A program made the position numbers and the translations under genes. Shown one piece after another: positions 53,268 to 61,816 of a DNA stretch of 64,000 nucleotides; positions within the stretch are counted from its first letter, which is position 1, and the number at the start of each line of letters is the position of its first letter. Under the pieces are notes generated by a model, which was not told the DNA's origin, made no database searches, and was given only the letters and a program-made list of their open reading frames with translations. The DNA is from Bacteroides faecium (lineage in GTDB: Bacteria > Bacteroidota > Bacteroidia > Bacteroidales > Bacteroidaceae), in NCBI RefSeq assembly GCF_012113595.1, contig NZ_CP050831.1:1488001-1552000 (forward strand), given 5' to 3'.

Positions 53268-54017
53268 TTAATGGTCGTGATGATGTTCTCCCAAAATGCG
53301 GTGTGGCAATGTCCCGTGTCCGAGCAACTCGATAGGGCAGTTGAAATTCCTTTCCAACCATTCGGTAGTGACACCGGCGTCCGGATGGTAATCCAGCGTT
53401 TCATTGACACAGGCGATAGACTTCACCTGTTGCAGCACGGTGCCGATGTCATGGCTAACGAGAATAATGGCACACTCTTTATTGATTTCAGCGAGTAACT
53501 CATAGAGACGTGCTTCAAAACGCTTGTCAATGTATGTGCTGGGTTCATCCAGAATAAGCACTGAAGGGTCGGAGATGATGGCGCGTCCTAAAAGAGCGCG
53601 TTGCAACTGTCCGCCGCTTAATTGTCCGATAGCACGGTGTTCAAGCCCTTCGAGCCCCATGCGGGCGATGACTTGTCCACCTTTCTCCTTCTGTTCGGGC
53701 GTGAACCGGGATGAAAGTGACTTCTGTATGCTTAGGCCGGAGAGGATCACTTCTTCTACCGAGATGGGAAACTTCCGGTCAATGGTGCTGTATTGGGGCA
53801 GATAGCCCAGTGAAGGCTTGCAATTGAATATAATCTCCCCGCCGGTGGGCTTTAGCAACCCCAGGATACATTTTATAAGCGTTGTCTTTCCACCGCCGTT
53901 CGGGCCGATAATACCTAGAAAATCCCGTTCGTAGACAGCAAGATTAATGTCATGGAGAACGTTGCGGCCGTCGTATCCGGCAGAAAGATTCTTTATTTCG
54001 ATAATTGGCTTTGTCAT
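53268..54017 (-). CDS. znuC: Zinc/manganese ABC transporter ATP-binding protein
   Basis: A 249-residue ATPase: Walker A GPNGGGKTTL, Q-loop LPQYSTIDR, signature LSGGQLQRALLGRA, Walker B SVLILDEPSTYID and H-loop SHDIG. The C-terminus ends GEHHHDH, a small metal-binding tail. Similarity is to the ZnuC/MntB group, and the upstream His-rich binding protein favours zinc. The start is 31 bp after the znuA-like stop. The matching membrane permease is not adjacent. Confidence 0.87.
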   Translation of the reverse strand: MTKPIIEIKNLSAGYDGRNVLHDINLAVYERDFLGIIGPNGGGKTTLIKCILGLLKPTGGEIIFNCKPSLGYLPQYSTIDRKFPISVEEVILSGLSIQKSLSSRFTPEQKEKGGQVIARMGLEGLEHRAIGQLSGGQLQRALLGRAIISDPSVLILDEPSTYIDKRFEARLYELLAEINKECAIILVSHDIGTVLQQVKSIACVNETLDYHPDAGVTTEWLERNFNCPIELLGHGTLPHRILGEHHHDH

Positions 54018-54048
54018 TGGGCTTTCTCTGATATTGTTTTCTAGTCGT

Positions 54049-54978
54049 TTATTCTTTTGTTTCGGTAGGAGCGAGAGCTTTGGCTACATTCAGCATCTCT
54101 TCTTCCCAGTCGTAGCTTAAAGGGTTGATGGGGACAACCTTCGTTCCGGTCTGTTGCGCGATGGTTTCCGCATTGCGTTTGTCAAATTCCGGCTGAACGA
54201 AAATTACACGTACATCTTCTTCCTTGCAGAGGTCTATCAGGTCTTTCAGATGGGCGGGAGAAGGCTCTTTGCCGCCTTCCTCGATAGAAATCTGATGCAA
54301 TCCGTAGTCGCGGGCGAAGTAGGAGAGTGCAGGATGGTAAATCATAAAGGCTTTGGCAGCTTCCGGTGCGGAGAGTTGTTGACGAATCAGGCTGTCGGTA
54401 TGCTGGATACGCTGACAGAGAGAGTCGTAACGTGCCATATAGTATGCATCGTTGGCTTTATCCAGTTGGCTGAGGGCTTTGTAGGTGTTTCCGGCGATGA
54501 TTAGTGCATTGGCGGTAGAATTCCATACGTGCGGCTCTACGGCGTGGGTATGGCCGTCATGGGGGCCATGTCCGTGTCCGTGGTCATGGTCGCCGTTGTT
54601 CAGGATGAGGTCGATGCCTTTGGAAGTATCGAATACTTGGATATGGGGCGTATTGTTCATCAAACGTTCCATCCAGGTCTGTTCGAAGCCGATGTATCCG
54701 ATGCGGAAATAAGCTTTGCTATCTCCGAGGGAAACAAGCTGTTGGGGGACAGGGTCGTATGTCTCCGGACTGGAACCTTTGGGAACCATGCTGACTACCT
54801 TGAACTTATCTCCTGCGATGGCTTCGGTGAAGTAACGCTGCGGTTCGAGTGTGACGGTAATCACCGGTTTTTCCTCATCGCCGTTATTACTTTTGGACGA
54901 GCGTCCTGTGCAGGCTGCCACTAACAGGCAGGAACTAAGGAGAAGGAGCGTTCTTATATCTTTTAGTTGCTTTCTCAT
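54049..54978 (-). CDS. znuA: Zinc ABC transporter substrate-binding lipoprotein
   Basis: A 309-residue lipoprotein (LLLLSSCLLVAACTGRSSK). It belongs to the cluster A-I metal-binding family: VTLEPQRYFTEAIAGDKFKVVSMVPKGSSPETYDP. A His-rich loop DHDHGHGHGPHDGHTH lies before the EPHVWNST metal ligand region, then MIYHPALSYFARDYGL and EPSPAHLKDLIDLCKEE. The loop is typical of zinc-specific members. It captures periplasmic zinc for the ATPase encoded next. It follows mnmD by 46 bp. Confidence 0.9.
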   Translation of the reverse strand: MRKQLKDIRTLLLLSSCLLVAACTGRSSKSNNGDEEKPVITVTLEPQRYFTEAIAGDKFKVVSMVPKGSSPETYDPVPQQLVSLGDSKAYFRIGYIGFEQTWMERLMNNTPHIQVFDTSKGIDLILNNGDHDHGHGHGPHDGHTHAVEPHVWNSTANALIIAGNTYKALSQLDKANDAYYMARYDSLCQRIQHTDSLIRQQLSAPEAAKAFMIYHPALSYFARDYGLHQISIEEGGKEPSPAHLKDLIDLCKEEDVRVIFVQPEFDKRNAETIAQQTGTKVVPINPLSYDWEEEMLNVAKALAPTETKE

Positions 54979-55024
54979 GGTTTTTCTTTTATTTCGAGGG
55001 TTTCTTTTTATCTTATTCTTGTTT

Positions 55025-55801
55025 TTACTCTTGTTTACGGGCGCGTAATATCTCCCGTTTGCCGCCCGGGGGGCCCGGAAGACGTTCTACGATGAATCCG
55101 GCTGCTTGCAACATTCGTCGTACAATGCCTTTTGCGCAGTAGGTGGTGAGAATACCGTCTTTAGCTAATAAAACATAAAGGCGGTTGAATAGTTCTTGCG
55201 ACCACATTTCCGGCTGCTTTTCCGGGGCGAAGGCGTCGAAGTAGACGAGATTAAATTGAGAGTTGAGATTAAATGGAGAGTTGAGAGTTGAGAATTGAGA
55301 GTTGATTGTACCGTCATTGGTATTGTTCACTCTCAACTCTCCATTCTCCATTCTCAACTTCTTAAAGTCCTCTTGTACTTTCCGTAAGGTGAAGTGCGGG
55401 GTCAGTTCTACTTCTTCTTCCCAGGGAGATGTGTGGAGCTGTTTAAACAGTTCGATGGCTGTTTGCTGTTCGCCGTTCACTGTTACTTGTTCATCGTTCG
55501 TGACATAGTTCAGTTGCTCTATCATCTGCCATTCCAGAGGATACAGTTCCAGACCTGTATAGTGTACGTTCCGTCCGCTTCTTTCTGCTTCTTCGAGCGT
55601 GAGCCAGGCGTTTAGTCCTGTTCCGAAGCCTATCTCAAGGACACGTGGAGAAATGGCGGCAGACGCTTTAAGCCCCATATCAATGAAGATATGTTGAGAC
55701 TCCGTGCGTGCTCCCTTCGTTGAATGATAATGCTCATTCAATTCCGGAACAAACAGGGTAGCACTCCCGTCTTCGGTTCTCTCAATAATCCTTTTCATCA
55801 C
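55025..55801 (-). CDS. mnmD: tRNA 5-aminomethyl-2-thiouridine methyltransferase, with in-frame insertion
   Basis: A 258-residue protein of the MnmD/MnmC(N) family, which methylates the wobble uridine of some tRNAs. Features are LFVPELNEHYHSTKGARTES, SAM site LEIGFGTGLNAWLTLEEAE, LELYPLEWQMIEQLNY and YFDAFAPEKQPEMWSQELF, then LTTYCAKGIVRRML and LPGPPGGKREILRA. Between KVQEDFKKL and FNLVYFDAF lies about 35 extra residues (ENGELRVNN…INSQFSTLNSPFNLNSQ) encoded by repetitive DNA. This makes the protein longer than ordinary family members. Whether it still works depends on that loop being tolerated. Confidence 0.92.
   Translation of the reverse strand: MMKRIIERTEDGSATLFVPELNEHYHSTKGARTESQHIFIDMGLKASAAISPRVLEIGFGTGLNAWLTLEEAERSGRNVHYTGLELYPLEWQMIEQLNYVTNDEQVTVNGEQQTAIELFKQLHTSPWEEEVELTPHFTLRKVQEDFKKLRMENGELRVNNTNDGTINSQFSTLNSPFNLNSQFNLVYFDAFAPEKQPEMWSQELFNRLYVLLAKDGILTTYCAKGIVRRMLQAAGFIVERLPGPPGGKREILRARKQE
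55255..55358. repeat. Hairpin-forming repeat inserted in mnmD
   Basis: GAGAATTGAGAGTTGA at 55290-55305 pairs (15 of 16) with TCAACTCTCCATTCTC at 55333-55348. Further GAGAGTTGAGA copies lie at 55268-55290. The length keeps the mnmD frame open. Confidence 0.8.
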
Positions 55802-55813
55802 GCAATCTCTAAA

Positions 55814-55841
55814 ATACTTAATACCTGATACTTAATACTTG
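55814..55841. repeat. Tandem 14-bp repeat
   Basis: ATACTTAATACCTG (55814-55827) is followed directly by ATACTTAATACTTG. It lies between the YqaA-like gene and mnmD and is related to the inverted repeat at 48384-48455. Confidence 0.7.
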
Positions 55842-55850
55842 AAAAATCCC

Positions 55851-56330
55851 CTATCCTGCCACTGCGTCCCAGGCGCTTTCGAGCACATACAGAAGAAGGA
55901 TATAACGTACTAATTTGCCGACAAACATGGAAGCTACGGTAATCCATGTATTGCTCCGCATAAATCCCAGTGCAATGGCTATCACTTCCCCGATGGCGGG
56001 AAGGAAGGCAAAGAATGCCATCAATGCTCCTTTTCCTTGCAGGAAGTTCACCATTTTATCTACTTTTTCTTTCTTTACTTTGAAATATTTCTCAATCCAG
56101 CTTATTTTGCCCAGACGCCCCATGTAGTAGCACGTCATTCCGCCGACCGTATTGCCTAAAGTGGCGGACAGCAGGCAGGCGACAGGGGGCAGGCCGAGTT
56201 TCACCAGTGTCACCAGTACCAGTTCGGAACTGAAGGGCACGATGCTTCCTGCCAGTAAAGCCGAGATGAATAATCCCGGAAGTCCCCACTCTATGAGGAG
56301 TTGTACGATTGAATCTATAAAAGCGTCCAT
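55851..56330 (-). CDS. YqaA-type VTT/DedA-like membrane protein
   Basis: A 159-residue membrane protein with the VTT core: WGLPGLFISALLAGSIVPFSSELVLVTLVKLG, ATLGNTVGGMTCYYMGRLGK, and FFAFLPAIGEVIAIALGFMRSN with the conserved re-entrant Pro/Gly. Relatives act in membrane or lipid homeostasis as scramblases or exporters. It is shorter than full DedA proteins, as usual for YqaA. It overlaps the end of the upstream gene by 16 bp. Confidence 0.87.
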   Translation of the reverse strand: MDAFIDSIVQLLIEWGLPGLFISALLAGSIVPFSSELVLVTLVKLGLPPVACLLSATLGNTVGGMTCYYMGRLGKISWIEKYFKVKKEKVDKMVNFLQGKGALMAFFAFLPAIGEVIAIALGFMRSNTWITVASMFVGKLVRYILLLYVLESAWDAVAG

Positions 56331-57325
56331 ATATTAAATGCAAATAAGAGGATGAGACTGACCAGTGAAACAATAAAAAACACATTCGAGCTTTTACTGT
56401 TGGTCAGTACAAAAAAGTGCCCGATGAGAATGCTGCAACTTATCATAAGTAGCGGCAACAAATCGCTGCAATAGTTCGGTTGGATGGCTATCAGCAGGAA
56501 GAGGAAGATAGTCAGGTCTATCAGGAATTGAAGATAGGCGCGTGTGCGTATCTTGTCTTCAAAGCCGGCGGCAATACAATGAACGGCGCTGACAATGAAC
56601 AGCACGAGCAAATAGCCGAGCACTGCCAGTTCCCAAGTCTGGAGAATCTGCAAGTTAAAGACGTCGCCGAAAGTTGTCAGTTCGATGAAAGGACGGTAGA
56701 ACAGTTCCATTTCATTGTAGAAGAAGGCGTGTCCGAACAACATCCAGTAAGGCAGCGTCCATCCGAGCAATGCACCGCAGAAACTACGTGGCGTAAGCGC
56801 CTGAAACCGGTAGGCTTCAAGCAACCAAAGCACAGAAAGCACGGTAAGCTGGGGAAAAAGGATGCTTCCCGCCCCGATAAAGAGGAAGGAATAGAACAGA
56901 TAGCCTGCCGCACGCGATTGCTGATAACTCCTGAATAAGAAATAAATCGAAATAAGGAAAGCCAGGGCAGCAATGTCTCCTGCGTATAACAGATGCATCT
57001 CCGGACAGGCGGTGACCAGCAGGAAGTAAATAGCCGTCTGCATCGAAGCCCTCATGCGGATAATGCCGAACTGATTGTTCAGCTCAATCAGGAAATAACC
57101 GATAACGGCGTAAACAAGAAAACTGACGATTCGTTCCGCCCAACTCGGGAGCAGAGAGTCACGGGTAGCTTGCCAAAATGAGGGAAGGCTTTCCCGTGTG
57201 GTGGAAGTTATGAGGTCGGGAAATAAAAAATAGGTCGACACCCAGCAGAGGGTGCAGATAAAGATAACGGCAGGCAGGGTGAGCCGTCCTGCTGTTATCT
57301 GATTTTGTAGTTTTTTATTTCTCAT
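56315..57325 (-). CDS. DUF6427-type integral membrane protein
   Basis: A 336-residue protein with about nine membrane helices (LTLPAVIFICTLCWVSTYFLF; IVSFLVYAVIGYFLIELNNQFGII; AIYFLLVTACPEMHLLYAGDIAALAFLISIYFLF). I recognise the family only as an uncharacterised Bacteroidetes membrane protein. It starts the cluster yqaA-like, mnmD, znuA, znuC on the minus strand. Confidence 0.75.
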   Translation of the reverse strand: MRNKKLQNQITAGRLTLPAVIFICTLCWVSTYFLFPDLITSTTRESLPSFWQATRDSLLPSWAERIVSFLVYAVIGYFLIELNNQFGIIRMRASMQTAIYFLLVTACPEMHLLYAGDIAALAFLISIYFLFRSYQQSRAAGYLFYSFLFIGAGSILFPQLTVLSVLWLLEAYRFQALTPRSFCGALLGWTLPYWMLFGHAFFYNEMELFYRPFIELTTFGDVFNLQILQTWELAVLGYLLVLFIVSAVHCIAAGFEDKIRTRAYLQFLIDLTIFLFLLIAIQPNYCSDLLPLLMISCSILIGHFFVLTNSKSSNVFFIVSLVSLILLFAFNIWTLL

Positions 57326-57365
57326 GAATCTATCACTCGTTATCTGTCTACTTTGGATTCTATAG

Positions 57366-57541
57366 ATGCAAATACTTGATGTTCAGAGTGCTAATAGCTT
57401 GCCTGAACGGTATTGGCAACTAACTTCTCAGGTGTTAATACTTGAGTTCCCAACTGTTAATACTTCTCGGCTCAACTGTTAATACTTGACGAGTCAACTA
57501 TTAATAGCCTGCAAACAGGGTGTTAATACTCTGTTTGGACA
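57366..57541. repeat. 22-bp periodic array, eight units
   Basis: Units start at 57366 and then every 22 bp. The AATAC/AATAG core occurs at 57371, 57393, 57437, 57459, 57481, 57503 and 57525. The unit at 57410-57431 has lost it. The common form is about (C/G)TGTTAATACTTG followed by a variable half. The array nearly fills the gap between purD and the DUF6427 gene. Confidence 0.9.
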
Positions 57542-57562
57542 GTCTACAGTATCTGTTTTCTA

Positions 57563-58837
57563 TTACAAATCGAATCCGATGTCGCGACGGAAGTATTTCT
57601 TGTCGAAGTCAATCATATCCGCCACTTTGTAGCTCTGTGCCAGTGCTTCTTCTTTCGTTGCGCCGTAAGAGCAGACCGCAATGACACGTCCGCCGTTTGT
57701 GACTATCTGACCGTCTTTCAGGGCTGTTCCGGCATGGAAGATGATACTGTCCGTAGCGGCCGCCTGTTCCAGTCCGTTGATGGGGAATCCTTTTTCGTAG
57801 GCTTCGGGATAACCGCCGCTGACGAGGATTACACAACCTGCCGAGCGCGAATCCATTTCCAGTGTTTTCTCGTTCAGGTTGCCTGCGGCTGTGCCTTCAA
57901 GCAGTTCGACGAAATCGCTTTGGATGCGTAGCATCACGCTTTCTGTTTCAGGGTCGCCCATGCGGACGTTGTATTCGATAACCATCGGTTCGCCTTTCAC
58001 TCGGATCAGTCCGAGGAAGATGAAGCCTTTGTAGGTGATGTTTTCTTCTTTCAGTCCGTTGATGGTCGGTTCGATGATGCGGGTACGTACCTTCTCCATA
58101 TATACTTCATCGGCAAACGGGACAGGGGTTACACTGCCCATACCGCCTGTGTTGAGTCCTTTGTCGCCTTCGCCGATACGTTTGTAGTCTTTGGCTACGG
58201 GAAGGACTTTGTAGTTCTCTCCGTCTGTCAGGACGAATACGGAGCATTCGATGCCGCTAAGGAACTCCTCGATAACAACGGTTGCGGATGCGGAACCGAA
58301 CATTCCGCCCAGCATTTCTTTCAGTTCCTTCTTCGCTTCGTCCAGTGTAGGAAGGATAAGAACGCCTTTTCCGGCGCAAAGACCGTCGGCTTTCAGTACG
58401 TAGGGAGCTTCCAGTGTTTCGAGGAAAGCGAGTCCTTCTTCAAGGTTTTCGGCAGTAATGCTTTTGTAGCGGGCTGTCGGGATATTATGGCGCATCATAA
58501 AGCCTTTGGCAAATTCCTTGCTTCCTTCCAGTTGCGCTCCTTTTGCCGATGGGCCGATAACGGCGATATGTTTCAGCTCGGGACGGTCTTGGAAATAGTC
58601 GTAGATGCCTTCTACCAACGGGTCTTCGGGGCCTACTACTATCATTTCGATGTTTTTCTCCTTTGCGAAGGTACTGATAGCTTCAAAATCAGTTGCTTTG
58701 ATGTTGACATTCTCGCCTACGGCAGTTGTTCCGGCATTACCCGGGGCAATGTATAGTTTTTCAACTTTCGGACTTTGGGCAATTTTCCATGCCATTGCAT
58801 GTTCGCGGCCGCCCGAGCCTAGTAATAATATCTTCAT
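57563..58837 (-). CDS. purD: Phosphoribosylamine--glycine ligase (purine synthesis)
   Basis: A 424-residue ATP-grasp enzyme of normal PurD length joining glycine to phosphoribosylamine. Features are KILLLGSGGREHAMAWKIAQSP, YIAPGNAGTTAVGENV, VGPEDPLVEGI, ADGLCAGKGVLILPTLDEA, EEFLSGIECSVFVLTDG, GLNTGGMGSVTPVPF and EYNVRMGDPETESVMLR, the metal-binding loop. It follows the S9 peptidase gene by 63 bp on the same strand. Confidence 0.98.
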   Translation of the reverse strand: MKILLLGSGGREHAMAWKIAQSPKVEKLYIAPGNAGTTAVGENVNIKATDFEAISTFAKEKNIEMIVVGPEDPLVEGIYDYFQDRPELKHIAVIGPSAKGAQLEGSKEFAKGFMMRHNIPTARYKSITAENLEEGLAFLETLEAPYVLKADGLCAGKGVLILPTLDEAKKELKEMLGGMFGSASATVVIEEFLSGIECSVFVLTDGENYKVLPVAKDYKRIGEGDKGLNTGGMGSVTPVPFADEVYMEKVRTRIIEPTINGLKEENITYKGFIFLGLIRVKGEPMVIEYNVRMGDPETESVMLRIQSDFVELLEGTAAGNLNEKTLEMDSRSAGCVILVSGGYPEAYEKGFPINGLEQAAATDSIIFHAGTALKDGQIVTNGGRVIAVCSYGATKEEALAQSYKVADMIDFDKKYFRRDIGFDL

Positions 58838-58900
58838 CTTTGTACTGTTATAAGTTATACTGTTATTTGTCTGGATATGGATGCGGTTACTTTTTGCAGC

Positions 58901-61096
58901 TTACAGGTTCTGTTCAAAGTACCGGGTGATTTTCTCGTGCAGATGTACACGGTCGCGGCCTGATACGTTGTGCTTGTGGCACGGGTAAATGAACAGGTCG
59001 GGGTAGGTGCGGGCATCTACACAGGCTTTCATGAACGACAGTGTATGCTGTGGCACACATGTGTCGTCGTGGTCGTCATGGATAATCAATAGGTGGCCTT
59101 TCAGTTGTCCGGCAAAGTTCTTCAGGTTACATTCTTTGTAGCCTTCGGGATTGCTTTCGGGAGTGTCCATATAGCGTTCGCCGTACATGATTTCATAGTA
59201 ACCCCAGTCGATTACAGGGCCGCCGGCAACGCCTATTTTGAATATTTCCGGGTAACGGAGTAGCAAGGCGGTGGTCATGTGGCCGCCAAAGCTCCATCCG
59301 TGTACGCCGATACGCTCGCCGTCTACGTATGGCAGGGATTTCAGGTATTCTACACCTTTCACCTGGTCTTTGCCTTCTTCGATGCCGAGATGGCGGAAGG
59401 TGGCGTTTTCAAATTCCAGTCCGCGGTTACTGCTGCCACGGTTGTCGATGGTGAACATGATGTAGCCTTTGTTGGCCATGTAAGTATCCCATCCGCGTGC
59501 GCCGTTCTGCCATCCGCCGGTGACGCATTGTGCGTGAGGGCCGCCGTAGACGTAGACAATGACCGGATATTTTTTGTTCGGGTCGAAGTCTGCCGGTTTC
59601 ATGAGACGGTAGTGCAGGTCGGTGATGCCGTCGGCTGCTTTGATACTTCCGGTTTCGATGCTTGGCATTTGGTAGCCTTCATAGGGACTTTTGGCAGTCA
59701 GCAGGTTGGCAGTTTCTTTAAAACTCTTGGTGTCTACCAGGTTGATGGTGCGTGTCTGGTCTTTCGTCGAATAACGGTCGATAAGATAAGTGCCCGATGC
59801 GTTAAGAATACCGCTGTGTTCGCTTTCTTGGCAGCTGCTGAACGGTTGGCTTATCTTTCCGTTGCTGACATTTACTGCAAAGTGCCCGCTCTTCAAGCCT
59901 TCGATGGCGGTGAAGATGATTTCTTTGCGTTTGGCATTGAAGCCGAGGATGTCTTTTACCAGCCAATTGCCTTTGGTCAACTGTCGTACCTTGTAGTACT
60001 GCTGGTATGTTCCACCTGTTGCAGAGGAATGTATTTCGGGGTACGTCTTGGTGCGTGTATCAAAGAGGTAAAGGTGATTGTAACCATCACGCTGGCTTTG
60101 ATAGATGAATTTGGTGGCATCCCATGGTAAGAATACGATTGAATTTTGCGGTTCGACGTATTTGGGATGCGTCTCTTCATAAAGAACTTCTATCAGGTTA
60201 CCTGTCTCTGCATTGTATTGGCAAAGTTTGGCGTGATTCTGGTCGCGATTCACTTCTATGAGGTAGAGACTTTTCTCATCCGGCGACCAACTGATATTTG
60301 TGAAGTAACGGTCGGTAGGGTCGCCTGTATTCAGGTAAATGCTTTTTCCGGTTGCAGGATTGTAGATACCTACTTGTACTTTATGGCTGGTCATTCCCGC
60401 CATCGGATAGCGGACGTTGTTTACTTTTCCCACACGTGCGGTAATGTCTACAAGCGGGTATTGTGTAACCATGCTTTCATCCATACGGTAGAAAGCGAGC
60501 AGGCTGCCTTTCGGACTCCAGAAAGTACCTTTATTGATACCGAACTCGTTGCGATGTACGGATTGTCCGCAAACGATGCCTTCGGGCTCGTTGGTCACTG
60601 CTTGTTCGTTTACGTACAGGTTGTTACCTATTGTGTAAGCTACGTTGCCGTTGGCTGCGCAATAGTCCTCATTGTTTGCCTTTTCTCTTAACTTGAGGGT
60701 GCTGACAATGCGGTTATTCTTAAAGTCATACGTGATGAACTTTCCTGCTACTGTGAATAGCATCTGTGGTTTGTCCGCCCACGGGAAGCGGATGGAGTAC
60801 AGGTGTGATAATTTCCCAGCCTCATTTTCAGCAAGTACTTTGTTGATTTGTTCACGGGTGATGACCATCGTCTCTTTTCCCGTTTTAGGCTGAATCGAAT
60901 AGAGCGTATCCACGCCCGGCTTCATACATTCATCACCCCACCATTGCAGTCCGTACAGGTTTTCTGCATAAAGGTAGCTTTCGCCACCCGGAATCAATTC
61001 TTCCAGTGTTGGCTTTTTGGTTTCTTGTGCCATAACATTGAATCCGATTGGTAGTGCCATCAACAACAGGATGGTTCTTTTTCCAATTTTACTCAT
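58901..61096 (-). CDS. S9-family dipeptidyl-peptidase IV-like peptidase
   Basis: A 731-residue exported serine peptidase (TILLLMALPIGFNVMAQ). The N-terminal beta-propeller (~70-470) includes WSPKGSLLAFYRMDES and ISWSPDEKSLYLIEVNRDQ. The alpha/beta hydrolase domain has YPVIVYVYGGPHAQCVTGGW and the nucleophile elbow HGWSFGGHMT (Ser602), with Asp677 in HDDHDDTCVPQHT and His709 in CHKHNVSG. The triad is complete. It would cleave Xaa-Pro type dipeptides in the periplasm or at the membrane. The ORF6N gene lies just 14 bp upstream on the same strand. Confidence 0.93.
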   Translation of the reverse strand: MSKIGKRTILLLMALPIGFNVMAQETKKPTLEELIPGGESYLYAENLYGLQWWGDECMKPGVDTLYSIQPKTGKETMVITREQINKVLAENEAGKLSHLYSIRFPWADKPQMLFTVAGKFITYDFKNNRIVSTLKLREKANNEDYCAANGNVAYTIGNNLYVNEQAVTNEPEGIVCGQSVHRNEFGINKGTFWSPKGSLLAFYRMDESMVTQYPLVDITARVGKVNNVRYPMAGMTSHKVQVGIYNPATGKSIYLNTGDPTDRYFTNISWSPDEKSLYLIEVNRDQNHAKLCQYNAETGNLIEVLYEETHPKYVEPQNSIVFLPWDATKFIYQSQRDGYNHLYLFDTRTKTYPEIHSSATGGTYQQYYKVRQLTKGNWLVKDILGFNAKRKEIIFTAIEGLKSGHFAVNVSNGKISQPFSSCQESEHSGILNASGTYLIDRYSTKDQTRTINLVDTKSFKETANLLTAKSPYEGYQMPSIETGSIKAADGITDLHYRLMKPADFDPNKKYPVIVYVYGGPHAQCVTGGWQNGARGWDTYMANKGYIMFTIDNRGSSNRGLEFENATFRHLGIEEGKDQVKGVEYLKSLPYVDGERIGVHGWSFGGHMTTALLLRYPEIFKIGVAGGPVIDWGYYEIMYGERYMDTPESNPEGYKECNLKNFAGQLKGHLLIIHDDHDDTCVPQHTLSFMKACVDARTYPDLFIYPCHKHNVSGRDRVHLHEKITRYFEQNL

Positions 61097-61110
61097 TGCT
61101 CTTTTCTTTA

Positions 61111-61671
61111 TTATTTGTTTTTAAATCCTTCTACTTTTACTCTGTCCAAAGGAGTTTGTCTCGATTGGATAATTGCACTTATTTTTGCAAAAGCATTAAA
61201 TAGATCATCAAATTGTTTCTCATAACTTTCTCTATCAGAAGTTATGTCTTCTTCAAGATATTCAATACGTTGCTTTAATTCTTCCAACTCCTTTTTGGGT
61301 ACATTGGATAGAAGATATTGGCGCATACGCACAAAGGCGCGGATTATATTGATGTTCACGTCTATAGCAGTCTTGGATTTGAGAACACTAGATAACATAA
61401 CTATGCCATATTCAGTAAATGCAAATGGAAGATATTTGATATTATATCCTTGTCCTGTTTTCAAGGTCGCAATTTGCGACCTTGAAATTATAGCTTCCTC
61501 TTTAGTTAGTTCAAACATAAATTCAGCGGGAAAACGTTCAATATTACGACGCACTTGTTCTTTGAGTCGTTTGGTTTCAACTCCATACATTTCTGCTAAA
61601 TCGAAGTCAAGCATCACTTTCTGCCCCCTGATTTCATATATTTTGTTTTCAATAATGGTTATATCATCCAT
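61111..61671 (-). CDS. ORF6N-domain protein
   Basis: A 186-residue protein with the ORF6N domain in the first ~120 residues: YEIRGQKVMLDFDLAEMYGVETKRLKEQVRRNIERFP…FMFELTKEE, then YLPFAFTEYGIVMLSSVLKSKTAI. A helical C-terminus includes a predicted coiled coil (LEELKQRIEYLEEDITSDRESY). ORF6N is a phage/plasmid-linked DNA-interaction domain that is also common as a single chromosomal gene in Bacteroides. The codons for ISRSQIATLK form a 29-bp perfect DNA palindrome. Regulatory or defence roles are guesses. Confidence 0.88.
   Translation of the reverse strand: MDDITIIENKIYEIRGQKVMLDFDLAEMYGVETKRLKEQVRRNIERFPAEFMFELTKEEAIISRSQIATLKTGQGYNIKYLPFAFTEYGIVMLSSVLKSKTAIDVNINIIRAFVRMRQYLLSNVPKKELEELKQRIEYLEEDITSDRESYEKQFDDLFNAFAKISAIIQSRQTPLDRVKVEGFKNK
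61459..61487. repeat. 29-bp perfect palindrome inside the ORF6N gene
   Basis: Arms TTTCAAGGTCGCAA and TTGCGACCTTGAAA meet at a single central base. It lies wholly in coding sequence. Confidence 0.85.
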
Positions 61672-61728
61672 TTTTTCTTTTGCTTAAACTGATCTCAAAT
61701 TGGGACTAGTCATTTGATTTATGATGTA

Positions 61729-61759
61729 AACTTGAAATTCCAATTTGGAACTTCAAGTT
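61729..61759. repeat. 31-bp near-perfect palindrome upstream of the ORF6N gene
   Basis: Arms AACTTGAAATTCCAA and TTGGAACTTCAAGTT around one central base, with one mismatched pair. It lies between the end of the methyltransferase gene and the ORF6N start, so it may be an operator or a terminator stem. No T-run follows on the minus strand. Confidence 0.7.
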
Positions 61760-61816
61760 TCTACTTAGTTACTAAATAGCGACTTATTAGGTAAGTAAAT
61801 TACCAAAATAGAATGA

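Noticed and set aside
57366..57541. CRISPR array
   Set aside because: The unit is only 22 bp with about half conserved; there are no 25-40-bp repeats, no unique spacers of constant size and no cas genes.
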